A stretch of 64,000 nt of DNA from contig NC_092568.1 in the NCBI RefSeq assembly GCF_037975245.1, positions 188,001-252,000 of the forward strand, read 5' to 3'. Each line of letters begins with the position of its first letter. Position 1 is the stretch's first letter. The notes under the pieces were generated by a model. That model was not told where the DNA came from, did no database searches, and saw only the letters and a program-made list of their open reading frames with translations. Below, piece by piece: positions 13,101 through 28,100 of this stretch. The position numbers were made by a program, and so were the translations under genes. The DNA is from Apostichopus japonicus. Taxonomy: Eukaryota; Echinodermata; Holothuroidea; Aspidochirotida; Stichopodidae.

Positions 13101-16100
13101 TAGGTTTTATTTTTCTGCGGGTCAAACATGAATATCACTATGCAAACATGTTTTTGGTTCAATAAAATTCTTCCCTTCCCTACTGTACCCTTCTTTTTGC
13201 CCCTACAAGATAGTAATGTTTGAAACCTTGAACTACAGAAGTACAGTTAACAATATCTTTACCCGCAGCACTGTACACTTTTACGTGTCAATGTTATGAC
13301 AACATACTTCATTGACACACTGCAGTATAAAACACAGTATTATGATTTAATATATATATGTTCATTGTATAGTAACATTGTACAGTATGTAACACATGCC
13401 TGTATGACTTTTGCATGCCAACTACTGTCCTTGTAGACTATGCTTGATTGGATGCCATCTGGTACGAGAGTTACCGTGCATTACGTAGGTTCATAATTAG
13501 AATTCCTTTTGAAAGGAAACAGACTATTCTTTCTGGATTGAAAAATGGAACTGTTTGACCACTTAAAAAATCTTTTATGTACACTTGTCTTTATGAATAA
13601 ACAGCATTTGCATGACGGGAGAAGACAATTTGTTGAGAGCATGACCAGCTGCATTAACACCTAAAAGAGAAACAAATACTGTACTATTGATATACTACTG
13701 TATATATCTATAGCAAAGCATCCTATGTACAGTACTACATTAATGTGTACAGTGGTTGCAACTAGCCATAGGGGGACTGACACTTCGACCTTCAGCAGGA
13801 AATGTAACAGTCGCCACCAACCGTTTCCCAAGTTTTTTTAACCCTTCCATGTGGCATACAATCATATTCAAGTGCCCATTTACTTTAAATATGTATTCAT
13901 AATATTCAAGATAACACTGGTACGGTCTGAACACACAACATACTAGACGGTATTACATTCTCTGAAATGTACCAGCATTTGACGACAAACACAGACAAGT
14001 TCAGCTACTGTAACAGACAAAGGGGAGTTAGTAACCAAACCCTGTAGATGTTTTCAATTTGTAAAAGGATTTTTGTACAGATCTACTGTACGCAGGGTTT
14101 GGAAGTCACTGCAAGAACTAAAAATCACACAAACATGAAGTACAGCTTCAACTACGTTACAATAAAACTATGAGACCATTGCCAACATTAATTTTTTCCG
14201 AGGTCGGTTAAAACCATCAGCGCCATTTGCAAAGGTATTGCTATTGATCGTCTGTATATATTGTTACCTTTAAAAAAATAATGATTGAATGATTGTCTTT
14301 GAACTAAAAATGACTGGTTTATGAGCAAATTAGTGCTGCAAACAATAGTATGGGACTATGGGTCAATAATGGGTGCAACCCCCCCCCCAAAAAAAAATGA
14401 TTGAAGGTCACTGTAAGTTAATTGTTGTTAACTGAAGGCAAATTTGTGAAAGACACTATCCATTCCTTTAAAATGAAGAGCTCTGATAGCAACAAATCTA
14501 ACTTTTAATTTTTTTTTGGATTATTTATGACTTGCATTCTAAGTTGTTAAGTTGTAGTTTCCCCAACAGGACAAACTTATCATCGATAGGTGTGATTAGA
14601 AATGTATTGTTCCAAGGATATGTTTGTGAATCAGTCAACCATTAAGGTACTAGTTTTCAACCGAATAGAAAATACCAGGGTAAGAACCGAAAAACAGAAT
14701 AGACAGCCCTAGGAATATACTATAGCCAATTAAACCTGAGTGCTCACATGTACTTTATAACTACTCTTTAGATTTACTAAAATTTTATTGATCATTTAGA
14801 AGGGTGAAGCAATATACTCAGGCTCTGTTTGTTCACATGCATGCAGCTACTTTATCCACCTGAGCTGCATCTACATAGCAATAGGCCATTAAATACAGAA
14901 TTGAACCATACAGTACTACATTCACTGCTGAGCCTTATTCTATGCAAAAAGTTACAAGCAGAGTGGATTTTTGGAAGAATATGTTTGCCACAATTCACAC
15001 AGCACATTATGTACACATTTATAACTTGGTTCCCAGTTTCCCCACACTCTCTTGAAATATTAGTCCATCAGAAACCCCAGCTAGGAAGATAAAAGTGCAC
15101 ATTTATAGGAGACAGGTAAGAGTAGAGAGGGGTATATACAATAAACTCTATGATATATGCTACTGTACATAGAACATGTCTGTACCTGTAACTGTTCAAT
15201 GGGTAAATTTCAGGGGCAAAATAGAAAATGAGAACATTCCATTTTTATAACTGCTGGTCACATTTTTACCTTCTACAAGACTTTCAATGTGTGGGAGAAT
15301 TAATGTTAAGATTTTCAACACTTTTCTGTAATTTACCACCCTTTTCTGTACTTAAACACTCTTTTCTGTTTATTTCCATGGGAACCCTGTTTTATAATGC
15401 ATGCAGTGTAATACAATGTGACACATACACCTACAGTATGATCCCATTCACATTTTGTAATAATAGATACTGTAGTTGACCTCCATCACACCCCAATCTG
15501 AACTACTGGAAATTGTTCACTTGAAGATTTCAGAGAATTTATCAAGTCCATAAAAACCACTGTAATAAAATGTACTCCAAACTAATTTTTAAAAGCATTC
15601 CCTTCTGTTTAGCATACTACTTACTGGACTGCAAGAAACTCAGATGTTTATGTCAGTGGACTTACTATATGCAGACCTGAGCTATGTAGATTATACTTAA
15701 CAGGAATAACAAAGGCAGGGATCAAAGACAAAATTATTCAGTAACCTAAAAAGTCTCTAATAATCCATTTTTAAGTTTACCGCTTCCTGTTTGACTGAAT
15801 AAGCTCGCTTTGAAAATTGGCTCCTAAGGCCTCACCACAACACAAAGTAAGCCGCCATTTATTATGTAAAACGCTTGAAATTCAATATTGATGGTTCCTG
15901 CCTTCGTTATTCCTTTAACAGGTTAAGCCAACCGTGATAAAGGAAAGGCTGCCTTAAACTTTCTTGTTCACATTCTGAAATATATGAACACCAGGAGCAG
16001 CATCTACAAGCTCATATGAACACAACAGGAAATTACACAGGATAACATGTATGTTCAAATAGGCTACCATAAAGTGCATATCCTAGTAACATAACATAAC

Positions 16101-19100
16101 AACTAAAATTTATATAGCGCTATTCCATCTAGATCATAGCGCTTGTGACACAGACACAAATTAGCATGGAAATAGGTGAGTCTTAAGATTACTACAAAAT
16201 TGAGAGATATTGTCAGTTTCTCTTATAGTACGAGGGAGATTGTTCCATGACTGTGGACCGGCTACACTGAACGATTTCTGACCCAAGACCTTGTTCGTTC
16301 TAGGAACATTCAAGCGGGTTATGTCATGAGTAGAGCGGAGAGTTCTTTGAGGAGTATAAGGTGACAGTAGATTGGATAAATAAACAGGTGCAGTATTGTT
16401 CATGGATTTAAAGACAAAAAGACAGAGTTTAAACTGAATCCGTTCCCTTATTGGCAGCCAGTGGAGTTCTTTAAGTGTTGGAGTAATGTGATCTCTCTTG
16501 GATATGGAACATACCAACCGGGCAGCATTGTTCTGCAATCTTTGAACTCTGTCCAATTCATGTTCCGTAGCACCAAAAAGAAGAAGATTTCCATAGTCGA
16601 GACGAGAGATGACTAAAGCCCTGACGACATGATAGTATTAGTGCTGCATGCTTTAAAACACCAGTGCATGATAGCATGCATCAAGATGGTACCATCAGAA
16701 GCAACACAACCGTCAGTGCCAGTCTTTCTTGACGTTGTGAGACTGCATCCTGGCCAGTTATGCTATATGTTGTTTCTCATTCCTAAATGATCTACTGTAC
16801 ATAAGACTTGGTATTAGCAAACCTATATTGAACTCGACTGTGCCATGCGTTTTCCACCCACTAAGAGTTACTAAGAGTATATCACAACAGTCAAGCATTG
16901 CCATATATATGCAAAAGTCACAAGTGACCACTCAGCGTGTCAAGTATCTGCCTGATAGTGATAGTCCGGCCACAGCCAGAAATAATAAACAGAGAGTCCA
17001 CTTCCCAGCATAGTTGTCAAATTTGCAGCCAGGAGAACCTGAAACCATTGTTATAATCTTTGTCCTCTTTTAACCATTGTTTCCTCAATATCTTTTTTCT
17101 AGGTTGTGTTGTTTTCTATGTTGTTGGGATCTATGACCTTCTTCCTTTCTTAATTTGATTATTTTTCTCCCATAATTTGCATTGCTCTAAAATTCATTTA
17201 AATTTATACTGGAATAAACTGAAACCGAAGTAGGTTAACAACTGCTGATGTTGTGACCTCTGTACAATACAATGTGTACCTATGGACTGTGCTTGTATCC
17301 AGGCATTCAAACTCAAATCCCCAGGAAGTAATTGTGTTGAAGGCACTTCTCTCTAAAATACAATGGACAATTGTGAATACTTGGTATCAAGGCCTCCTAA
17401 TTCAAAACAAAGCAAATTACAGCTGGGGCTCCCATTCCTCTCCATGACTGCTTTTGTCAGTGTGCACTTAACTTGTACCAAACTCACACCTTGTTCTGTA
17501 TTAACTGCTGTCTTGGTAATTCTCTCCACCTCAAAGCACTCAGTACTGTAACTGCGTACTAGTAAAAGCATTTTAATTTATTCAGACCCAAGCAGTGGAG
17601 CATGTAAGTCGAGGGGAAAAAAGGGTCCAGTTGTGAGACCTTTCAAAATTCAAAAGTATTTACTAGTACAAAATATGCCTCGGATGCATTAACTTTGAAT
17701 TTTTTTCTGGGAGGGGAGGGGGTGGGATCCCCCTCCCCATACAAGGAAGATGCATTCAACATCCCCACAGCGACAACCCTCATTCGAAAAACTTAACATC
17801 CGCATAAGGCTTATATGCATGTCCTTAAACCTTCATGCCCATACCAAAATCAGTCCGGGGGGAAATTTCGAATTTGGCATGCACCTACAGCCTCCCAACT
17901 TTGACATCCTGTGCACTTCACTAAACCCCAGTACATATCAATTACTGTGGTAAAAAAGCACTGATCCAACTTGTAGAATTCCACAACATAGATACCAAGT
18001 TACTGTGAAATTTATATGCTGTTAAGCACTTTCTAATAAAACTGAACCATGAAAGCCCCCCCTGATATCATAATCTTTACAAATTGTATGAAAGATGCAA
18101 AACATGAACGCCAAGACAGTACATACCTTATCAGTTTCTATTTCTCCAATAACATCATCTTCAGCTACAGCATCCCCAATGACTGACAAAAGAACGAAAA
18201 AAGGAGAAAGATACGTTAATTACATTTTACATTAATTAAATGCAGACTACTCTAGTATGAGATTTGATCAGATGTTTCATCTCGGCTTGAGACTCTGCCA
18301 CCTAAGTTGAGATATTTTAATATGTTCACTTTTGTTCTGCTCATACTGTATGTCAAAAGTATTTATATTGCAAAACATTCTCAAGAGCAGTATGGGGTCA
18401 AAGGTCAAGGTTAAATCAGATAAACAACAGAGTGGGAGGCAACATTCTCTTCTGAAAGCAGCTTTCTGCATTCAGGCAGCAAGTTTATAAAACTCACCTC
18501 TGAATGGCATTCAAATTGAAGATACTATTAGCCACCTGAATGTCTATCTTACAATTTTATAATGTTTAGTGAGCAGGTAAATTAAATGTCTGATTTCATC
18601 TCATTCTGAAAAATTCACCACCCACATATTTTTTTCGTATTGGCAATGATTACTGTACCTTAGTAATCAACAAGGAAAGCTTTTCAAACATGTTGACATT
18701 CAATTATTAATAAATTACAAATGTCTAGTCAATCTACATGTAAGGTATAACATGCTGGTAAGATTTTAGCATCAAAATAACGCTGAGAAATTTAATCAAA
18801 GTCGACTCATTAAAAGCTGCTTTGAATCATAGGAATCATAGGAAGAATTTCACAGGCAGCCCTCTTTTTATGTAACCAGTACTGTACCTGTACTCTCATC
18901 AACCCATTAATCAAAGCTATTTCCAGAAATTTCTTCTTCACTTCAAATATTCCTAAACAATGATCATACTGTAGAGCTACAGTTGATATTTTATAATTAC
19001 TTAAAGCCCAAACAGTGTGTACAGTAAAGCCAGTTTAAACAATGTTAGCATCATTCAAATCTAAAGGAGAACGTCAAGTAGTTCTTACATTTTTCAAGTC

Positions 19101-22100
19101 GGCTTTAAGGTGGTGCAAAAAAAAAAGAAAAAAAGTGAGTGTCCTAGGTTTAATAATTACACCAAAATCTTCCAACAGAAAAACTTGCATATAAATTCCA
19201 GTAGAAACTATCACCCTGTGGGAATAATTTTTTTGGCATTGCATTGCAAAATGGTTATGCTGCTGTAATACTGTAGTGTAAAGATGTACAGTGTGTAGCA
19301 GTTCTTGTACACAGGAACCGTAGTATATTGTTGAGGGACAAAATTCAGTGCCTTCGAAACTGCTACAAAAACATCATAACCCAATTATTATGGAAAATTA
19401 AAACTTGACAGAAAGGTAACATTAAGGTAGGCCTATGGACATCCACTATATTCTGGTGCTAAACAGCTGTTCAGATACCATTCCAACTGAAACTAGATTT
19501 GTGTATGATGTAGATTTGCCTGCCGGAAGATGACCGTTGCAACGCATCCGGTTGTTTACAGTAGCTCTTGCTTCTCCAAAAAATTTTCAATCAAAAGGGT
19601 CTATTCTATATAACATTGTATTCTACTGTATTTACGTAACCACTATAGTGGCATGCATACTGTACATGCTGTAAGAACAGACCTGTACAAATACAATGTA
19701 GTGCTTAGCCTCGACCGACACACAACTCCCTTAACACTACTGTACTTCATCATCAATAGAGCAGAACTAAACACTTCAAACTGCCATGCTTATTAGGAAG
19801 AACAAATAGTTCAACTTTATAATTAGGTTCAAGAAAACCTTGAAACCCAAGGTAACTGTAACAGTCAAGATAACCTTGTTCATCATGGAAATCATTAATC
19901 TAAATCATAACAACATACTGTAGCAATGTCAAGGTAAACTGTTAACATCTTGAGGAGGTGATTATTGTATTTTAGGATTGAGAGGTTTGTTAACAATAAA
20001 GCAAAGTACCAAGAGCACTTTCCATTTGACAGGCTCAATGAGGCCATCACATTGAATTCATCTTGTCAAATGTCTACTCACTTTGAAAGTTTGTTTAAAA
20101 CTGACTGTGCATTGGCTATTGTTCTGCATTGTACTAATATGATATGCACATTCCGATTCCATTAAGGCAGCCATTTGTGATTCTCACACAATACAAATGA
20201 TGCACAAATTATGCATTGGGGGTAACAGTGGACGGCAAAGCCTCTGGCAATAGACTGTGCATACATAATTAACTTTACATCAAACAGCTAGCCTTAGGGG
20301 ATGTACCTAGTCTAGCCTATTTTGCATATAAATAAGATTCAGATGGAAGTGGTTAATTATCATTAACAGGTAAGGTTAATTAGTTATTATAAATTGTACT
20401 CTTTTGCTGAGAGAACAAAATACCTCATCACATTCATATTTTATATTACATTAAACTAGTAAGTGAATATTAAGTAGTAAATCAAGTAATAAACTGCATC
20501 CAGCTGCTATATACTAAAGCTTGGTAGTTTTGTCAATGTAAACAATACAGTTTATTCGTTACTAGTAATCTTCATATGGAGTATTGATGTTCTTGAGCAT
20601 CCCAGTAAAACCAATTTTACTTCAAGAAAGATATCTGAATAAACACTTCTAGACTGATTTTCAAGTACTACAACTTCTTTTTTTTTGCCTTTGAAAAGAA
20701 AAAAGTTTAAAAATTGAAAGCAAGAATGTTAATGTTTCCAGGATGTTGTGGAAACTATATTCCATACTTCTAAGTACATATGAATGCAGTTGTGTATCTT
20801 GGTTAATACCATTTATGTCAGCAGCATTTTTGCTATCAAATCCAAACAGTCTTCTCTCTTGTTTTGTGTACAGCCAGGCTTGTATCCAAGGGGGGGGGGG
20901 GGGGCAAAGGGGGCGACCGCCCCCCCTTGAGCATATTTTTTTTGTATGTTTTTATGATATCGCTATTAATTTCAAGCTTAGATGCAATTACAAGGCCTGG
21001 GAAGTGCCATTTCCAGAGATCTGGGAGGCAATTTCAGCCAAAATTTCTTGTACACAGATGACATTTCAAATGCTTTGGGTCCGGAAAAAAAAAGTCTGAG
21101 CCAAAAAATTCATACACACCAACAACACACTTTGTGTTCAAAATTCTGAGATAGTGATCAAGATCTCTTCACATCTTTTCTCATAACTGTATTTTCCAAC
21201 TATTGATTGACAGATTCGTTCATGTGCACACCCTTTGACTTATCAGCACTGTTTACTTGAGAGATTCGGAATATTTGAGGTAGGAAGAAAGGTTGACTAA
21301 CATTGTCTTAGATCAAATAACTTTACAACAGATTCACACCAAAAGTGAAATTTAATGTACACAACCAGTCAAAGGTCAAGAGTGCTCTTCATGCAAAGCA
21401 TACTTCCCTCTTGAAGGTGTAAATCCTGGGCAAGTTAGAAATGCTCTGAAACTGGCACAACTTTTGAATGGTAAGCTAAGAGGATTTTATATACCAAGGT
21501 TGTAATTAAAATAATATAACATGAAGAAGTATCAACATATGTACAAAGATATAGCTTTAATAACCATACTGAAATTCTAGTACAACTAATTCACTAATTG
21601 GCGCTATATAAGTCTCATTTATTATTATTATTATTATAATGTTTTCAAGCTTCATTAACATACACATGCTGATTTTTAATATGAATCTGATCGCTTGCAG
21701 GTTACACAGATGTTGCCTAAGGCAGAAAGAAGGTTTTCCGATTTAATAAAGGTGGCGAAAATTCAATTCTGCGACCAATTCAGCCGCAGGGTCTGACAGA
21801 AAACTGGTCATGTGAACTGTTGTCATGTATACTTCTCTATAATCTATTGTATAAAAGCCTTATTTTTGTTGAAGACCAACTTTGCCATCCAAACAACCTA
21901 ACTCCAAGTACTTGTTGTTCAATGGGCAACCTGGCAAACTCCTTGTAAATGAGAATTGCAAAGGAAACACTTACCCTCAGAATTAGCTATATATTGGAAC
22001 TACATACCTATTTTTTTTCAACTGAATTTCTTTGCTTAAATTTCATATCCGTTAAAATGGTTGGTATTTTCCAATTAATCTCTGACCGTTGTTATTGACT

Positions 22101-25100
22101 ATTTAATCTATTTTGGTGCTTTGGCCTGCAGTTTGTTTCCAAATGAGAAAAGTAGAATGAAAAAAGTAGATTAATAAATGAGACATTCTTTCTCTTACCT
22201 TTATCCCACCTGACATCTCCTTCTGAAACAGATTCTGCAAAAGGTGGCGTCTCAACTATCTTAATGTTCTCACCTGCAACGGAGAGCCAAGTAAAAACCA
22301 ATTGTGTTATTAGAGGTACAGTAACACAGATACACACATTACTTCCAAAATTGACAACGACAACGTCAAGTTAGAAAAGCACAGTATGCAATTACATGAC
22401 TCGTTCAATTTTGGTTTACAGTACAGCAGAGAACATTTGCTTTACAGTACTTCATTAACAAAGAACCGATTAAAATAATCAGTAATTCAGACTGGTAATG
22501 TAATTGGTCATTTACTGTCTTTGTTTTTGTCTATATCATAAAAGCAGGAAAATTTTGCCACAAGTAAAGGACATCCTTTTCATTCACATCACTACATTTA
22601 TATGACATCACAGTCAGTCACAAGAGCATACAACTCTTATTGGGACAGTATCCATTTTTGGAGCTCTCTTTAAATACTGCAAAACTGAGTCAAGCATTTT
22701 GGCTTAGCTCAGACTCAGTAAAAAAATATATACATATATTTCTGAGTAAAGAAGGAAGGATAAAATAGTAGCTTCTACATTTAGGAGCCATAGCATGGAT
22801 TATATCACACTAAGATTCTTATAAAGAGTTTAAAAAAACAGAAATTGTTAATAAGAGACAAAGTTGAATGTTGCATGTGTTGCAAACATTGGCTTTTCAA
22901 AGGAGCCCAGGATATTTTCAATGAAATGCTCGTCTTGAAATATTAATCTTATAAGAAGAAGGGAAGAGTTATGGTTTTGCTTTAAAAGACATATATACAT
23001 GCAATAGTCATAAATAATGAAATCGATAAATTGAGTAAAATTCACAAAATTCTTACATAGTGAGACCGATGTTTGAAAACCTCTATGAGACCCGCCAAGG
23101 TCATACCTATTTACAGCACCAAGTGACAGACACCTGACCAAGAGAAATGAGAAAGGACAAATTAATTCACATAAATGGATGACTTGAGGCAGACTTCAAG
23201 TGCTGATATATTATGTCAAAGTATAACAAAAAACTGTAAATCTGAGGGCCTGGCTAGAAATGATTTCATGGCTATTTGGATGTTCGTCTTTAATACACAC
23301 TAATTTAAAGCACACTTTAATGCACACTTTAAAGCACGCTAATTGCATGGAAAGCTCCTATTAAGACAAAATTACTAATGATATCGGTTCCCCTCTGTAT
23401 CTGTAGGAATAAATCATTAAATCCACCGTTAGGGTTTTATGAATATGTCTAGACTATGTAGAATAGTAAGAATACAATACAAAAAATGGTTTCAGTCAGA
23501 TTTGTTTAGTCTCTGAAACAATGACTTAACAGTTTGTGTACTAGACTATGAAGTTAGGTCACTTGGATTGATGAGTCAGTCCCCGGTGCTTATAATGATA
23601 CCCCGGGGGAAAGGTTATTTTGTGACTAATGAAGGAAGAACATACTACTGTAAGTGTCCTATAGCACATTTTGCATGCGATTCCCAACACTGTATTTTCG
23701 AGGAACTGATAGTTGAAATTGTCTCGGTTGTTACCATGTAAATTTTATAAGTGGTAGTGTATACCGTATATAAATACAACCTGGTCTGATAGCAACGGTA
23801 TTTAAGTATCTGACAACATATCAACATTACATTTGTGGCTCCTGTGATGTTTGGATCACAATTTTCGGTATGCTATTAAAGCCACTAAACAGTTTGCAAA
23901 CACAGTTTCCTCTATAGTAAAGGCTGGCTGTAAAATATCCACAGAGTTCTTGCACAAGCCATTTAGGTAAACCAATCTTATTAATCTCTTTCACAAACTT
24001 CCAATAGATGTGACATAGTCAAGAGCACATTCTCTACTTCAGTGTATACTCTAACAGTCTGTTACCCTTACTTACTGTGCCTTCTTTCTACATATACTGT
24101 ACTGTACAGTATATATATATATATATATATTCTGCAAACGTTGGTAACCCGTAACTCAAATACACTTGTTGATAATTAGTAACAAGACTCAGGCAGAAAT
24201 TGCACTGTGTATACACAATCTCTTTATCGCCTCCTCCTCAAATGTAATCGATAAGATAAAAACAGCTTAAACCACAAATCATCAATACTACCGTAAACTT
24301 GCTTGGATTTGCCTAGCTCTCAGAAGATTGAAACTCAAAGTTAACTGGACTATAAAACTGAGCAATGCAAAGGATCATACTACTGTACATATATGTTCTA
24401 CAACAGTTTGAAATTGAATGACATCAGTTTAAACTACTATTAATGATATAAAAGGATGAGTTGAATATTCATTAAGAAACAATATATAGTTCTTACCTAA
24501 CTGGTCTTGAGTACAAACAGATTTTGGCTGCATTTTGAGCTAGAAAAAGAAAGGGGGATAATATGACAAAAAATAAATAAATATGAAATATTTGTAAGAA
24601 AAGAAAAGTGTGATGTTGGGTATGACATCTAGCCTCATTCTATATTTAACAAACTTCAACCATTAAACCCTTTGCAGCTTTTTAAATGATAGGCAAGTTT
24701 GAAATGATATAGTAGGGGGTTTCCACGTGTTATAACTTTTATTCTCAGCAGAACCTCATAAGCACTGTGCAAGTTAGTGTGATAGGCTACTACTGCCATT
24801 ATATAAATAGTTTTAACAAATGTTTTTCAACATTACAGAAGTTACTTCTTACATTGTGTTTGACCATGGTGCATTGTTCGTAGGTCTCAATATGCAATGT
24901 TTACAACTTTGATTGTGCAAAAAGTTTTCTTGGATACTTGCAAAGAATATATGCAAGGGCAAAACAGGTGTCAGCTGGTACTGTATGTTCTCTTTGAATT
25001 ATGTTGTTTTCAATTGTTCAATAAATTGGCTGGTGAAAGTTACTTTAAGGCACGACGAAGACTGCTATGTACGTAACGTCGTTAAGTTGCCTGACTGGTC

Positions 25101-28100
25101 TGTTTACAGATCATTATCGGTAAATATTTTTCAGAACGTGCATCTTGTTTCTTTGACCAGCAGATCAGGCACATTGACCACTGGCTATTGATCGAAACTG
25201 TGGCTAAAGAAATGCGGTTTTTAGAACAGATTAATCAATCATCGCAAGTACCAAGAAGTGGCTTTGTCGTGCAAAGGAAATAAATGTTCGATATTGGTTT
25301 GTCGTTATCAGCAATAAAACTAAATTTACCGATAGTGATATGCCGCTGATATTGCAAATATCTATATCATAAAGAAATGGGTTTCTTAGACCAGAACAGA
25401 TTAATAAATCATCGCAAGTTACAAGAAGTGGCTTTGTTGTGAAAATAAAATGTTCAATATCGGTTTGCAGTTATTGGCAATGAGGCTAAATTTTACCAAT
25501 ACGGATATGCCAGTGATATTGCAAATTTATATCGGCCGATACCGACATTGCAAATGATTATCTGCACAACACTAGAACTAACATACGGTTTTACTACTCA
25601 TAACTAGCACATTTTAGCACAATGTTACAATCTACAGTATGTCTAGTTGTCAACCAATCAGACAGCTTCTCTGAGGTATTTTCAATCAAGTCCGCTACAC
25701 TGAGTGTAAGCTTTGAGTGTTCATAAAATCGCATCCAAGTCTCTGAAATGGAATACACTGGACCTGTAATTATTGAAGACGAGGTCTTCTTAAACATATT
25801 TTCACAACTACTGTAGCTCATGGGTGGAGATGTACAGTAATACAGCTCTATACCAAATCATTGGAGATCTGTACACACGACAAATCACGCACACAAGGAC
25901 CCAGAGCCATTTCTATGGCACTATTAGGAGCTGTGTACATACATAGAGATATGCAGCCCTGATAGCAACGATATCTTGTACTGTATATGACAGTGTCCTC
26001 TTCAGAAACACTGAAACCCCTACTTGACTGTTTTCCTTCACTTTATGCTGGCTTATTTTGCATACCTAAACAGCACTACCATTAACATTAGACATGTGCA
26101 TGCAAAGTTCAGTACCAAGTATCAAGATGGATGCTTTTAAGTTCAAACTTAAACAAACTGATTCCAATCTTCAGATGCTAGAAAAGAAGAAAGGCCTACT
26201 TCTGACATACAGTACTGTATATAATGAGTTCATTGAATTTCAATTCCAGTAGAACAACCAAATTATGCAAAAATGAATGAAAAGTGATTTTTACCTTGAA
26301 GACTCCTGATCTTGCTTAAAGGCCTTTGGTTCTGCTGTAAAAGATCAAAGAACAAAACTTTGTATTAATTAGTGCAAACTACAGTAGTCATGACATACTG
26401 TATCTGTCAGTACTAAGTAACCCTTCATGTCAAAGTAAGTAGCATTGCATGCTAAGGGAATAATTTAATACTCAAATTTTTTAAAGCAGTTTTGAAGGCT
26501 CTGAACATTCCTTTACAAAATACTACTGTTACTGTGTACAAAAACTGCTATAAAACTATGCACTTGTATAGCAATTTGAACAGCATTTTGCCCAATTTGT
26601 ATAGCAATTTACCCAACTTGCAGCATTTTGCAATGCGATACAGGATAAATTATTCCCTGATGCTACTGTATTCCTTAGACTTTGTTGATAAAATTAAATA
26701 ATCCAACCACCAAGTTTCATTAAAGGAATATTTCAGAAAGAAAAATGTGTTCTTTATCCAAAATAATGTTGTTACTAGCATGTTGCAACTTGCATACAGT
26801 ATTGTGGAAATTGTACATGCCGAGAACATTGATAAATTAACACAAATTTCAAGGATACTTTAAATAAAAAACAATTTAATTGAAAAGTAAAGCTTCTTGA
26901 AAGACATCTACCATAACGACGACACAGGTCACCTAAAGTTTTATCTGGTTTACCTGGTAACTATACTTTTACATTTTATACAACCATACCTAGACCCATG
27001 AACAATACTGTATATTGAGATTGAAATTTGTTTGCTTACACATAGTGTCACATTGCCTCCCACCAGGATTATCCCTTTTAATGGAAATAATTCAAATAAG
27101 GTACTTAATATTCTGTAGATCTATCTAGACTTTGCAAAAAGTATGTTGCACAGTCAAGTCTAGCCTAACAGTGCTGCAATTTGACCCAATCCAAAAATGT
27201 GTTTATATGTTATAGTTAATGATTAGTTCTGTTATTAGTCAAGCATCTATAGATAACATCACACCCCACCATAGTTTTGTTAGGATGGGGGTTCCCATCT
27301 TCCCCCATAACTAGTAATGAGTGATGCATGTGTCAACTACAGTAGGATGGACTACTAGAGCAATGGGCATGATGCCTGTGTGGACCAAATATATATGATG
27401 CTAAAAATTGCAATTTGGGTTCCGACCATCTCATTTACTCCTATTAAACGTAGTGAAAACTTCTCTTATAAGTAAAAATCAGAGGTACCAGCTTTGATGG
27501 TGGAAGAAAAGTACTTTGATAAGTTTAATCATTTTGGAATGTTATTTAACTTTCTAATTCATTTTTTCTGGCTATAATGTTACACTGTTACCAATGAAAG
27601 TTAAGAATGCATCATAATGTTCAGTCACATGGGCTTTTGCTATTTGATACCAGATAAATTCTTCTCTGCAATATTACCATCAATCCACAATATTTGCAGG
27701 AATGACCACTTGCAATTTTCATGTGGAATGAAAGGATATTATTCCATTAAATTTATATTTCAATATTATTATACTAGTATATATATATAACTAGAGCACC
27801 AATGGTGCAGAGCTCATACCTTTTCGAGCTCAAAAATGTAGGGCCCACAAAACTTTATGGCCCACCAAATTTCGGCCATTTTTCAGATTCCACCAGTTTT
27901 GGGCCCATGAGGCCAAACATTTTAGGTTCAAAGACAAATTTATACCCCTAGCTCAAAACGGCGATAACCCCCCCCCCCCCCCTCAGTTAGCAGCATCCTG
28001 GCCACACCACTGGCTATAATTCCTGTTTTCCCCTTTAATTCCTATTTTACCCACTCTCTCAAACAATACCACTGACCTATATGGAAAGCCGTTTTAACAT

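Larger units (their letters stand above)
18183..22198. other. DLST intron 5 (4.0 kb)
   Basis: Mostly unclassified AT-rich sequence, with a truncated hAT-type fragment (20875-21050) and a LINE-like 3' tail (21597-21640). No coding region supported. Confidence 0.5.

Noticed and set aside
24497-24539. Possible DLST start at the ATG in exon 3 (reading MQPKSV)
   Set aside because: This frame bypasses exon 4 and leaves no real mitochondrial presequence, whereas the four-exon path gives one continuous frame with an Arg-rich presequence.
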